The translations under genes were made by a program, and so were the position numbers. Below, one piece after another: positions 16,332 through 24,285 of a DNA stretch of 31,056 nucleotides. This DNA comes from Parcubacteria group bacterium (GTDB taxonomy: Bacteria; Patescibacteriota; Minisyncoccia; Phycocordibacterales; CALRHW01), in NCBI GenBank assembly GCA_943359555.1, contig CALRHW010000002.1, positions 1 through 31,056 on the forward strand, read 5' to 3'. Every line of letters begins with the position of its first letter. Position 1 is the first letter of the stretch. The notes below the pieces were generated by a model, which was not told where the DNA came from, searched no databases, and worked only from the letters and a program-made list of their open reading frames with translations.

Positions 16332-16443
16332 ACCTACTTGAATAAAGCTTTTTTAGGGTACGGATTTTTTGAAGCTTAAAAAATCCTGAAACGCTCGCGC
16401 CGACGCGCTCGCGACCCCCTTCAAAAGCCTTATTCAAGTAGGT
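16332..16443 (+). repeat. Dispersed core repeat inside a terminator-like stem, copy 1
   Basis: Outer arms ACCTACTTGAATAA (16332-16345) and TTATTCAAGTAGGT (16430-16443) pair perfectly over 14 bp, continue inward with small mismatches, and are followed by CTTTTT. Between them lies a 66-nt core (16355-16420), AGGGTACGG to ACCCCCT, shared with copy 2 except for one base (A at 16403, T at 24060). Inside the core GGATTTTTT pairs with AAAAAATCC around GAAGCTT, and GCTCGCG is directly repeated. It probably terminates rpmE transcription. The arms are unrelated to those of copy 2. Confidence 0.8.
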
Positions 16444-16471
16444 CTTTTTCATATACAATATATAAGCAAAC

Positions 16472-17425
16472 ATGGACCTAGAAAAATATAAAAAAAACGT
16501 TAAGACGAGTTACCTCGCCGAACATTTTGAGAGCTTGCTAAAAGAAGAGGCAAGTGTTTTGGAAATGTCTTTAGGTGACGCGACTATGAAAGAACTTGCG
16601 CAAGAAGAGCTCAAAAATTTACTTGCCCAAAAAGAATCACTCATCGCACAAATGGATGAGATTTTGACAACAGAAAAAGAAGAGGACGAGTTTCCAAACG
16701 AAATAGTCCTTGAAATACGTGCTGGTGCTGGCGGAGATGAAGCGTCTTTATTTGCTGAAGACCTCGCAGAAATGTATGAAAAATACGCGCTGAAGCGTGA
16801 GTGGAGCTGGCGCAAATTAGACGAATCTCTGAGTGCTCTAGGCGGATACAAAGACGTATCTTTTGAAGTGCGAGGAAAAGATGTCTACAAAGACCTCCGT
16901 TTTGAGACAGGTGTGCATCGCATTCAACGTATTCCTGCGACAGAAAAAATGGGTCGTGTGCACACATCTACTGCGTCGCTCGCGATTATGCCAATTCGTA
17001 AAAAGGTTAATATTGAAATAAATCCTGCTGATCTTGAGATGGAGTTTTCCCGTTCTGGTGGTGCTGGCGGACAAAACGTAAATAAAGTGGAGACAGCGGT
17101 GCGTATTATTCATAAGCCGTCTGGTATTGATGTGCGCTCTACATCTGAAAGAAGCCAGCTGAAAAATCGTGAGAAGGCGATGATTATTTTATCAGCCAAG
17201 CTTGAAATGCTTGCGCAAGAAGAAGCTGCAAAAAAACTTTCCACAGACAGAATAGGGCAAATAGGCACATCAGATCGTTCAGAAAAGATTCGTACTTACA
17301 ATGTCCTTCAAGATCGCGTCACCGACCACCGCCTCAAAGAATCTTGGCACAACATTGAGCAAATTTTCCTCGGCAACATAGAGGCTATTATCAAAGCGTG
17401 TGGCAGTTTGCACTCATCTTTATAA
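16472..17425 (+). CDS. prfA: Peptide chain release factor 1 (short N-terminus)
   Basis: Stop-codon reader for UAA/UAG that triggers peptide release. The tripeptide P155-A156-T157 in R-I-P-A-T-E identifies RF1 rather than RF2 (which has SPF). The peptidyl-transferase motif G199-G-Q201 lies in G-G-A-G-G-Q-N-V-N-K. At 317 residues it is about 40 shorter than E. coli RF1, the loss being in the N-terminal domain 1. TACAAT sits 12 nt before the ATG and no Shine-Dalgarno site is seen. It is probably the first gene of a run with rpsB and tsf. UGA is a stop in several genes here, so RF2 should exist elsewhere. Confidence 0.95.
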   Translation: MDLEKYKKNVKTSYLAEHFESLLKEEASVLEMSLGDATMKELAQEELKNLLAQKESLIAQMDEILTTEKEEDEFPNEIVLEIRAGAGGDEASLFAEDLAEMYEKYALKREWSWRKLDESLSALGGYKDVSFEVRGKDVYKDLRFETGVHRIQRIPATEKMGRVHTSTASLAIMPIRKKVNIEINPADLEMEFSRSGGAGGQNVNKVETAVRIIHKPSGIDVRSTSERSQLKNREKAMIILSAKLEMLAQEEAAKKLSTDRIGQIGTSDRSEKIRTYNVLQDRVTDHRLKESWHNIEQIFLGNIEAIIKACGSLHSSL

Positions 17426-17446
17426 TCTGATAGACTCTTAAAACCT

Positions 17447-18157
17447 ATGGAAGTAAAAAATTCTGGAAAAAGCGCAATTGAAAACCTTTTTAAAGCGGGA
17501 GCTCATTTTGCTTATAGTAAATCTCGAAGACACCCTTCTTCTAAGCCATTTATTTTTGGTGTTAAAAATAAAGTAGAAATCTTTGATTTAGAAAAAACTG
17601 AAGTAGAATTGCAAAAAGCTAAAGATTTCGTGAAAACTTTCGGCGAAACAGGAGCCCAAATCCTTTTTGTTGGCGGAAAAAGCGAAGCAAAAGAAGCGAT
17701 AAAAAATGTCGCTCAATCTCTAAATATGCCTTACGTTGCAGGACGATGGATTGGAGGAAGTCTGACCAATTTTTCAGAAATACGAAAGCGAGTAATAAAA
17801 CTAGAAACCCTCACTTCACAAAAAGAAAAAGGCGAGCTCGCAAAATATACAAAAAAAGAAAGACTACTTATAGACCGAGATATTGCTCGTCTTCAGATGA
17901 GTTTTTCTGGGCTAGTGACGATGAAAGAACTTCCAAAATTAATGTTTGTTGTGGACTCTAAAAAAGAGCACATCGCCGTTGCTGAAGCAAAGAAAAACGG
18001 TGTAAAAATTATAAGTTTATCTGGTTCAGATTGTGATTTAGGAGAAGTAGATTATGCAATTCCAGGAAACGATGTATCTATGCACAGTATTGCGTATGTC
18101 GTTTCTGAGATTGCTTCTGCATACAAAGAAGGACTAGCTTTGAGAAAGACAGTCTAG
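17447..18157 (+). CDS. rpsB: Ribosomal protein uS2
   Basis: Small-subunit protein. Family segments include L-F-K-A-G-A-H-F-A-Y (16-25), the following R-H-P-S-S-K-P-F-I-F, G-R-W-I-G-G-S-L-T-N-F (about 98-108) and, near the C-terminus, Y-A-I-P-G-N-D. At 236 residues it is normal length. The usual N-T-x-S-D-P loop before the final motif is S-G-S-D-C-D-L-G here. It lies 21 nt after prfA and is followed by tsf, the common bacterial rpsB-tsf order. Confidence 0.96.
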   Translation: MEVKNSGKSAIENLFKAGAHFAYSKSRRHPSSKPFIFGVKNKVEIFDLEKTEVELQKAKDFVKTFGETGAQILFVGGKSEAKEAIKNVAQSLNMPYVAGRWIGGSLTNFSEIRKRVIKLETLTSQKEKGELAKYTKKERLLIDRDIARLQMSFSGLVTMKELPKLMFVVDSKKEHIAVAEAKKNGVKIISLSGSDCDLGEVDYAIPGNDVSMHSIAYVVSEIASAYKEGLALRKTV

Positions 18158-18182
18158 GTTTTATTATTTGTTCTTTAAAAAA

Positions 18183-18770
18183 ATGGAGATTACCACAAAT
18201 CAAATAAAAGAATTGCGTGACAAGACAGGTGTTTCTGTAATGCAGTGTAAAAAAGCACTTGAAGAAGCAGGCGGAGATATGGAAAAGGCGATTTTAGTTT
18301 TACAAAAAAATAGCAAAGCCACCGCTCTAAAAAAAATGGAAAGGACTCTCGGTTCTGGAGTCGTAGCGTCTTATATTCACTCTACTGGCGGTGTCGGTGT
18401 AATAGTAGAGCTATTATGTGAGACAGATTTTGTCGCAAAAAACGAAGACTTCAAAAAAATCGCTTACGATATTGCAATGCACATAGCGGCCACTGACCCT
18501 CAGTATTTGAGTGCAGACGACATCTCTCCTGAAATAAAAAAAGCCACAGAAGAAGTTTTTGTAAATGATGTAAAAGATAAACCTGAAGACCTTAAAGCAA
18601 AGATTTTAGAAGGAAAGCTAGGCTCTTACTTTGCCGAACGCACACTCCTTGATCAGCCTTACATTAAAAATCCAGAAATGACTATTCGTGGACTTGTAGA
18701 AGGAGCGGTTCAAAAATTTGGAGAAAAAACAGAAATCGGCAGATTTTCCAGATTTTCAATAAAGAAATAA
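18183..18770 (+). CDS. tsf: Elongation factor Ts (short form)
   Basis: Nucleotide-exchange factor for EF-Tu. The N-terminal UBA-like domain includes L-R-D-K-T-G-V-S-V-M-Q-C-K-K-A-L. The EF-Tu-contacting motif T81-D-F-V-A-K-N87 is intact. At 195 residues it is the short type with one core subdomain, as in Thermus, compared with about 280 in E. coli. The ATG at 18183 is preferred because it matches the family N-terminus; an in-frame TTG five codons upstream is possible but weaker. It lies 25 nt after rpsB. Confidence 0.95.
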   Translation: MEITTNQIKELRDKTGVSVMQCKKALEEAGGDMEKAILVLQKNSKATALKKMERTLGSGVVASYIHSTGGVGVIVELLCETDFVAKNEDFKKIAYDIAMHIAATDPQYLSADDISPEIKKATEEVFVNDVKDKPEDLKAKILEGKLGSYFAERTLLDQPYIKNPEMTIRGLVEGAVQKFGEKTEIGRFSRFSIKK

Positions 18771-18773
18771 AAC

Positions 18774-19196
18774 ATGGTAACAATTTTCTTTTTCGCATTA
18801 TCGTTTGCTTTCTGCACACTTATGATAGTGCTAAGATTTATGGAAATGAAACGTCAAAAATCTTTTATCACTACTGAATATTTGAATACAGTAGATGCTG
18901 TCGTGCAGAACAAATTAAATTTATTTAAGGTTGACTTTTTAAAAAGAAAACAAGAAGCCGTATTTTTTATAACGCATCACATTCCATTTTATGCATGGAA
19001 TCAAGCGCGAGACCTCACGAGCGGTCTACGCAAGCGATATGAAAAAATAGAGCGCACTGTGCGTGGTAGGGATATGATAAAGCAGACTGGCGAGGCGTCA
19101 GATTTTATCAAAACGATGACGGAGCACAAAAATAAAATAGCCGAAGATGTAACAATGCGGGAAGGTGTGTTTGTGGAGGAAGATGTAGTAAAATAA
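18774..19196 (+). CDS. Hypothetical protein with one N-terminal membrane segment
   Basis: I do not recognise this protein. Residues 2-22 are strongly hydrophobic (I-F-F-F-A-L-S-F-A-F and on), followed by a Lys/Arg-rich helix-forming stretch, so it should be a single-pass membrane protein with a cytoplasmic or periplasmic helical domain of about 115 residues. It starts 4 nt after tsf and ends just before tRNA-Thr, suggesting cotranscription with rpsB-tsf and possible processing at the tRNA. There is no catalytic motif. Confidence 0.75.
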   Translation: MVTIFFFALSFAFCTLMIVLRFMEMKRQKSFITTEYLNTVDAVVQNKLNLFKVDFLKRKQEAVFFITHHIPFYAWNQARDLTSGLRKRYEKIERTVRGRDMIKQTGEASDFIKTMTEHKNKIAEDVTMREGVFVEEDVVK

Positions 19197-19225
19197 TAGC
19201 ACCGTAGTATAGTATTGCGAGTATT

Positions 19226-19301
19226 GCCACCTTAGCTCAGTTGGTAGAGCAGCCGTTTTGTAAACGGCAGGTCGTCAGTTCAAGCCTGACAGGTGGCTCC
19301 A
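19226..19301 (+). tRNA. tRNA-Thr (anticodon TGT)
   Basis: Acceptor stem GCCACCT pairs with AGGTGGC. The anticodon stem GCCGT/ACGGC carries loop TTTGTAA, anticodon TGT. The T-arm has GTTCAAG. Discriminator T is followed by an encoded CCA (19299-19301). It sits between the one-TM protein gene and the glycosyltransferase gene. TATAGT at 19208-19213 could give it its own transcript, though no clear -35 is visible. Confidence 0.95.
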
Positions 19302-19316
19302 GAATCTTTAGTCTTT

Positions 19317-20861
19317 ATGCCACCCACAACCCACATCCACAAACCGCCTCACATAGGTCGCGCTTCGGAGCTTTCTCGTGGAGACCGAGTGCTTTACAGA
19401 CTACTTGAAATACTGCCAGGATTTTTGGCATGGACGACTATATTAGGTGCGATATTTCTTTCTTATTTCAATCCAGTTTACGCTGCGATATTTATAATTA
19501 TTTTTGATTTTTACTGGCTTTTAAAGACGGTGTATCTCTCCATTTATCTACGTCACAACTGGCGTCGGATGAAGTACAATATGAAGCTTGATTGGAGCAC
19601 AATGCTTGCAAACACAAAATACGAGCACGTTATTCATTTGGTCATTATGCCTTTTTACAAAGAATCTTTAGATGTGGTGGAAAAGAGTCTTCTTGCTATT
19701 TTAGACACGAAATATGATATGAAAAAAGTTGCTTTTGTGCTCGCGGCTGAAGAACGAGTAGGAGAAGAAGCGCAGGAAACCGCTAGAATTATTGAAAAAA
19801 AATATGCGAGTAGATTTGGATATTTTCTTATCACGACTCATCCAAAAGATTTGCCCGGAGAAATGGCTGGTAAAGGTTCTAATATTGCTTATTCTGCAGA
19901 GCAAGCACGCATAAAAATTTTAGATGCAAATAAAATAAATTACGAGCATGTCTTGGTATCTGCTTTTGATACTGATACCGTGGTGTATCCGCAATATTTT
20001 TTGTGTATCACTTGGCATTTTTTGACTGCGGAAAATCCATTTAGAGTGTCGTATCAACCCGTGCCACTTTATAATAATAATATGTGGGAAGCGCCTGCGC
20101 TTTCGCGTGTGGTGGCTGCCTCTGGTACTTTTTGGCAAATGATTCAGCAGGAACGACCAGAAAAGCTGGCGACTTTTTCATCACACGCTGTGAGTTTTAA
20201 AGCTCTTTATGAAATAGGGTATTGGCAAAAAAATATGGTTTCAGAAGACTCTCGTATTTTTTGGAATGCTTTTATTGCTTACGATGGCAATTATTCTGTA
20301 ATGCCGATTTCATACCCCGTGTCTATGGACGCAAACCTCGCGCCGACATTTTGGCAGACAATTAAAAATATTTATAAACAACAGCGACGATGGGGTTGGG
20401 GAGTGGAAAATCTCCCATACATTATTTTTTGTATGATAAAAAATCCGCGCATTAAGTTGCGAAAAAAAATCAGTGTCGCTTTTATTCAGCTTGAAGGCTA
20501 TTGGTCACTTGCGACCAATCCACTTTTGATTTTCCTTCTTGGGTGGCTCCCACTCATTCTTGGTGGTGGACGATTTAATACCACAATACTTTCTTACAAT
20601 CTTCCAGCGGTCACAAGAAACCTTATGATTTTGGCTATGATGGGACTTGTAATGTCTGCGATTATTTCTATGAGTTTTCTTCCGCCAGCTCCAAAAGGTC
20701 ACGGTCATCTGAAAAAATCTTTTCATATTTTGCAATGGGTTTTTATTCCTCTGACTATTACGATTTTCGGCTCTATTCCAGGACTTGAAGCGCAAACCCG
20801 CCTAATGTTGGGTAAATATATGGGTTTTTGGGTGACTCCAAAATTTCAGAAAGAAAAATAA
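19317..20861 (+). CDS. Membrane glycosyltransferase, family 2-like
   Basis: Probable processive or lipid-directed GT-A glycosyltransferase at the cytoplasmic membrane. Two N-terminal membrane segments (about residues 35-80) precede a GT2-type domain: I-M-P-F-Y-K-E near 109-115, Mn/nucleotide-binding D218-T-D220, E310-D311 (acceptor/base region) and Q355-Q-R-R358-W359, the QxxRW motif of processive GT2 enzymes. Further membrane segments occur around residues 395-420, 440-465 and 475-500. The ATG at 19317 is chosen, because the longer GTG start would lie within tRNA-Thr. The product is unknown; exopolysaccharide or glycolipid synthesis fits, and a nucleotidyltransferase gene lies about 4 kb upstream. 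Confidence 0.85.
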   Translation: MPPTTHIHKPPHIGRASELSRGDRVLYRLLEILPGFLAWTTILGAIFLSYFNPVYAAIFIIIFDFYWLLKTVYLSIYLRHNWRRMKYNMKLDWSTMLANTKYEHVIHLVIMPFYKESLDVVEKSLLAILDTKYDMKKVAFVLAAEERVGEEAQETARIIEKKYASRFGYFLITTHPKDLPGEMAGKGSNIAYSAEQARIKILDANKINYEHVLVSAFDTDTVVYPQYFLCITWHFLTAENPFRVSYQPVPLYNNNMWEAPALSRVVAASGTFWQMIQQERPEKLATFSSHAVSFKALYEIGYWQKNMVSEDSRIFWNAFIAYDGNYSVMPISYPVSMDANLAPTFWQTIKNIYKQQRRWGWGVENLPYIIFCMIKNPRIKLRKKISVAFIQLEGYWSLATNPLLIFLLGWLPLILGGGRFNTTILSYNLPAVTRNLMILAMMGLVMSAIISMSFLPPAPKGHGHLKKSFHILQWVFIPLTITIFGSIPGLEAQTRLMLGKYMGFWVTPKFQKEK

Positions 20862-20882
20862 GGTCAGAAACCGCCTTTGTGA

Positions 20883-20888
20883 TATAGT
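20883..20888 (+). promoter_or_regulatory. -10 box before the PEGA-like gene
   Basis: TATAGT ends 8 nt before the ATG at 20897, predicting a leaderless transcript. No good -35 is visible at 17 nt. Confidence 0.4.
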
Positions 20889-20896
20889 ATATTTCT

Positions 20897-21796
20897 ATGA
20901 AACCGTTGACGCCAAACAAAAGAGCGATTTATTTCTCTTCTTTTTCTTTGGTTTTTATTATTGTAATTCCTTTTATAATAATATATTCACTTGGATACAG
21001 ATTTACGAAAGATTATTCTTTGACAGAACGTGGTGGAATATATGTGTATGTACCAGAATCTGGCTCTGATATTTATATAAATAATGAGTTTAAGAAAACA
21101 ACAGGCACATTTCAACACGAGCTTTTTTTACAAAACTTAAAGCCAGGACAATCCACTGTAAGTGTTTCAAGTCTACTCTTTCAACCTTGGCGAAAAAATA
21201 TTTTAATCACAGAAAAAGAAGTATCACCCGTTTTTCCATTTTTAGTACCAAAAGATTTAGGATTACGGGAAATAGTGGTTGCGACGTCTACGGGAGCATT
21301 TACTTCAACTTCTACGTCTTTAGAAATAAATGTATCAGAGCAAAAAGTAATTTTGGCATTGTTTAAAGTGCCAGCCGTCGTAGTACAAAAACAAATCAAG
21401 CCCGCCACGACCACTCCAGAAATTTTTGCCATTACAAAAAAGAAAATAAAAATATGGAGTGATGGAAATAAAGTTTTTGCAAAATATATAGGTGAGGAAG
21501 ATAGGACGCCTCCGTATTTTTGTACAAATATTACTAACACAACAAGTAACCTCTGTGATCCAATTTTAGAAATTTTTAATGCAAAGTCTCCAGTACGTCA
21601 CATAGATTTTTACCCAAGTCGCGATGACGCAATTATTATTTCTGCGGGCGATACCGTGTCTGCTTTAGAAATAGATATCAGACTTCCTCAAAATATTTTT
21701 ACTTTATATAAAGGAAAAAAGCCAGACTTCAGAATAAGTGGCAACAAAGTGTATGTAAAAGACGGTGACTTTGTTGGACAGTTTTCAGAAATCTAA
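20897..21796 (+). CDS. Membrane-anchored protein with PEGA-like domain
   Basis: Residues 13-33 form one membrane anchor preceded by positive charges. It is followed by an extracytoplasmic beta-rich segment, about residues 45-115, with features of a PEGA domain (S-D-I-Y-I-N-N-E-F, then L-K-P-G-Q-S-T-V-S-V). The remainder, with a Thr/Ser-rich stretch near 127-140 and many short beta strands to the end, could be a propeller-like or repeat domain, but I see no firm motif. It has its own -10 box and is followed by two hairpins. Possibly envelope maintenance or surface attachment; this is a guess from location and topology only. Confidence 0.72.
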   Translation: MKPLTPNKRAIYFSSFSLVFIIVIPFIIIYSLGYRFTKDYSLTERGGIYVYVPESGSDIYINNEFKKTTGTFQHELFLQNLKPGQSTVSVSSLLFQPWRKNILITEKEVSPVFPFLVPKDLGLREIVVATSTGAFTSTSTSLEINVSEQKVILALFKVPAVVVQKQIKPATTTPEIFAITKKKIKIWSDGNKVFAKYIGEEDRTPPYFCTNITNTTSNLCDPILEIFNAKSPVRHIDFYPSRDDAIIISAGDTVSALEIDIRLPQNIFTLYKGKKPDFRISGNKVYVKDGDFVGQFSEI

Positions 21797-21816
21797 TCGT
21801 CAATATAATTATCCAG

Positions 21817-21869
21817 AAAATAGCCTAAAAACTGCTATTTTACAACACAAAAACAAGGTTTTGTGTTGT
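21817..21869 (+). terminator. Two tandem hairpins after the PEGA-like gene
   Basis: AAAATAGC (21817-21824) pairs with GCTATTTT (21834-21841). Directly after it ACAACACAAAA (21842-21852) pairs with TTTTGTGTTGT (21859-21869) across a 6-nt loop. Both are perfect and AT-rich. They probably end upstream transcription before the gyrB promoter, though the U-tract after them is poor. Confidence 0.5.
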
Positions 21870-21879
21870 GGAGAAAGGC

Positions 21880-21908
21880 TTGGTTTTTGGAGTGTTTTTT
21901 GGTAAAAT
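21880..21908 (+). promoter_or_regulatory. Promoter of gyrB
   Basis: TTGGTT (21880-21885), a 17-nt spacer and TAAAAT (21903-21908). The predicted start near 21915 leaves about 7 nt before the ATG at 21922, with no Shine-Dalgarno sequence. Confidence 0.55.
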
Positions 21909-21921
21909 GAGCAGATAAAAT

Positions 21922-23985
21922 ATGGCAAAAGAAGAGAAAAAACCAGAGAAAAAAGGAGGCTATAATGCCGAGTCAATTTCAGTCCTAGAAGGTCTAGAGC
22001 CTGTGCGAAAGCGTCCTGGTATGTATATTGGTACGACTGGTCCAGACGGTTTCCATCATTTAGTTACAGAAATTTTTGATAACTCTCGCGATGAGGCGAT
22101 GGGCGGTTTTGCCAACAACATTGAAATCGTTCTTCTTCCGCAAAATCGCGTGCGTGTCGTGGACAACGGTCGCGGAATTCCCGTAGACATTCATAAACAA
22201 ACAAAAGTTTCTGCGCTTGAAACTATTATGACAACGCTTCATGCTGGAGGAAAATTTGGCGGTGACGGCTACAAAGTATCTGGAGGTCTTCACGGTGTGG
22301 GCGCATCTGTCGTGAACGCTCTTTCTATTTATGTAAAAGCAGAGATTCACAAAGACGGCGGATATTATATGCAGGAATATAAACAGGGAAAGAAAAAAGC
22401 TGCGGTTAAAAAGCTCGGTGCATCAAAACTCAGCGGAACGATTATTACTTTTGAACCAGATGAGGAAATATTTGGAAAACAAACTTTTGAATTTACTCGT
22501 ATCGTGAGTCATATGCGTCAGCAAGCATATCTTGTAAAAGGACTTCGCATTTCTGTGATTGATGCACGAGCTGTCACAAAAGAAATTCCAGAAGGCACTT
22601 TTTATTTTGCAGATCTCGGGCTAGACGCGTCATCTCAAACTTTTTATTTTGAAGGAGGAATTCTTTCAATGGTAAAATTTTATAATCAAACTCTAAAACC
22701 AATTCACAAAAATATTTTTTATATAGAAAAGCCGACCAATGAATACGAGTCAGTAGAAGTTTCTCTTCAATATGTAGATGATATCACGAGTAGAATTCTC
22801 GCTTTCGCCAACAATATTTACACATCTGAAGGGGGCACACATCTCACAGGATTTAAAACCGCACTTACTCGTACGCTCAACGCCTACGCACGGAAAAATA
22901 ATATCGTAAAAGATAACGACGACAATTTTACAGGCGAAGATGTGCTGGAAGGACTCACAGCAGTCGTTTCTATAAAGCTTCGCGAGATTCAATTTGAAGG
23001 TCAGACAAAATCAAAACTCGGTACTGTAGAAGCGCGCGGAGCTGTAGAAACCGTGTTTAGTGAAGGGTTTAATTATTTCCTAGAGGAAAACCCAGACGAC
23101 GCGCGTTCTATAGTGATGAAGGTGCTTCTTGCAGTAAAGGCTAGAAAGGCTGCAAAAGCGGCTAAAGACAGCGTTTTACGCAAAGGAGCGCTAGAAGGAA
23201 TGACCCTTCCTGGCAAGCTCGCCGACTGTCAGAGTAAGGACGCCTCAGAATCTGAGATTTTTATTGTAGAGGGAGATTCTGCGGGAGGTACTGCAAAGAG
23301 CGGTCGCGACAGACGTATTCAGGCGGTGCTTCCTTTGCGAGGGAAAATTCTAAACATAGAGCGCGCACGTTTGGATAGAATGCTAGAGTCAGAACAAATT
23401 AAAAATCTTGTGGTGGCTATGGGCACTGCTATTGGTGACACTTTTGATATTACAAAACTTCGTTATCACAAAATTATTCTTGCGACCGATGCCGACGTGG
23501 ACGGTGCGCATATTCGCACACTTATTTTAACTCTTCTTTATAGATTTTTTAGACCACTTATAGACGGCGGTTTTGTATATATTGCTCAGCCACCACTTTA
23601 TAAAATTAAAAGAGGAAAAGAAATTTTTTACGCTTACAATGAAGAAGAGAAAAATGAAAAGCTTGGAAAAGATGTCTTGCCTGAAGATATGATGGAGGAG
23701 GTTGTTAGCGAGGAAGGTGGGGATAATACGGAAGCCGAAGTAGAAAAAAGTAAAAAACCAAAACGCGACAAAATTTCAATTCAGCGATACAAAGGTCTTG
23801 GAGAAATGAATTCAGAAGAGCTGTGGGAGACAACGATGGATCCAAACAATAGAATTTTGAAACAGGTACATGTAGCAGACGGCGCGGCTGCGGACAAAGT
23901 ATTTGATATTTTGATGGGTACTGATGTGCCTGCTAGAAAATCTTTTATTCAGTCAAATGCAAAGAAGGCGACGATAGATATATAG
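21922..23985 (+). CDS. gyrB: DNA gyrase subunit B
   Basis: ATPase subunit of the type IIA topoisomerase that introduces negative supercoils with GyrA. The GHKL ATPase domain has E50 (catalytic) and N54 (Mg) in T-E-I-F-D-N-S-R-D-E-A, then D-N-G-R-G-I-P and the G-G-L-H-G-V-G-A-S-V-V-N-A loop. The TOPRIM domain has E450-G-D-S-A-G-G and D523-A-D525-V-D527-G. The C-terminal tail carries Q-R-Y-K-G-L-G-E-M-N. At 687 residues it lacks the large enterobacterial insert. An acidic/Lys-rich variable stretch lies about residues 575-620. The Q-A-V-L-P-L-R-G-K-I-L-N-I-E segment favours GyrB over ParE, although eyeballing cannot fully exclude the latter. Confidence 0.94.
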   Translation: MAKEEKKPEKKGGYNAESISVLEGLEPVRKRPGMYIGTTGPDGFHHLVTEIFDNSRDEAMGGFANNIEIVLLPQNRVRVVDNGRGIPVDIHKQTKVSALETIMTTLHAGGKFGGDGYKVSGGLHGVGASVVNALSIYVKAEIHKDGGYYMQEYKQGKKKAAVKKLGASKLSGTIITFEPDEEIFGKQTFEFTRIVSHMRQQAYLVKGLRISVIDARAVTKEIPEGTFYFADLGLDASSQTFYFEGGILSMVKFYNQTLKPIHKNIFYIEKPTNEYESVEVSLQYVDDITSRILAFANNIYTSEGGTHLTGFKTALTRTLNAYARKNNIVKDNDDNFTGEDVLEGLTAVVSIKLREIQFEGQTKSKLGTVEARGAVETVFSEGFNYFLEENPDDARSIVMKVLLAVKARKAAKAAKDSVLRKGALEGMTLPGKLADCQSKDASESEIFIVEGDSAGGTAKSGRDRRIQAVLPLRGKILNIERARLDRMLESEQIKNLVVAMGTAIGDTFDITKLRYHKIILATDADVDGAHIRTLILTLLYRFFRPLIDGGFVYIAQPPLYKIKRGKEIFYAYNEEEKNEKLGKDVLPEDMMEEVVSEEGGDNTEAEVEKSKKPKRDKISIQRYKGLGEMNSEELWETTMDPNNRILKQVHVADGAAADKVFDILMGTDVPARKSFIQSNAKKATIDI

Positions 23986-23990
23986 AGACC

Positions 23991-24098
23991 ACAAACACAA
24001 AAGACTTAAAAAGGGTACGGATTTTTTGAAGCTTAAAAAATCCTGAAACGCTCGCGCCGTCGCGCTCGCGACCCCCTTTTTAAGTCTTTTGTGTTTGT
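23991..24098 (+). repeat. Dispersed core repeat inside a 25-bp stem, copy 2
   Basis: Arms at 23991-24015 and 24074-24098 are perfectly complementary over 25 bp, beginning 5 nt after the gyrB stop. They enclose the same core as copy 1 (24012-24077) with one base change at 24060. The inner hairpin GGATTTTTT/AAAAAATCC is intact. The arm sequence (ACAAACACAAAAGACTT...) has nothing in common with copy 1. It is a likely gyrB terminator, but the length of the perfect stem is unusual for one. Confidence 0.8.
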
Positions 24099-24112
24099 AG
24101 TCATTTTATGTC

Positions 24113-24141
24113 TTTACGAAAGACCCTTTTTGCCTTACAAT
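24113..24141 (+). promoter_or_regulatory. Promoter of tRNA-Tyr
   Basis: TTTACG (24113-24118), a 17-nt spacer and TACAAT (24136-24141). Predicted start near 24148, four bases before the mature tRNA 5' end. Confidence 0.55.
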
Positions 24142-24151
24142 GCGGTATATT

Positions 24152-24237
24152 GCGTCGGTCGTATAGCGGCAATTACACGAGACTGTAAATCTCGCGACCA
24201 TTGGTCTCCGGGGGTTCGAGTCCCTCCCGACGCACCA
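24152..24237 (+). tRNA. tRNA-Tyr (anticodon GTA)
   Basis: Acceptor GCGTCGG pairs with CCGACGC. The anticodon stem CGAGA/TCTCG holds loop CTGTAAA with anticodon GTA. A long variable arm, typical of bacterial tRNA-Tyr, precedes the T-arm GGGGGTTCGAGTCCCTC. Discriminator A and CCA are encoded. Its last bases also form the left arm of the following hairpin. Confidence 0.96.
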
Positions 24238-24285
24238 CAAAGACGAAACAATCTCCCCCGCGGGAGATTTTTCGCTTTGTGGTGC
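24232..24285 (+). terminator. Long hairpin starting in the tRNA-Tyr 3' end
   Basis: GCACCACAAAG (24232-24242) pairs with CTTTGTGGTGC (24275-24285). Inside, CGAAA pairs with TTTCG, and AATCTCCC with GGGAGATT around loop CCGC, giving about 24 bp with two single-base bulges. The left arm includes the tRNA CCA end and the right arm overlaps the outer end of the left long inverted repeat (from 24280). Probably the tRNA terminator. Confidence 0.65.

Noticed and set aside
19293..19316. GTG start of the glycosyltransferase within tRNA-Thr
   Set aside because: It would overlap the mature tRNA; the ATG at 19317 is sufficient.
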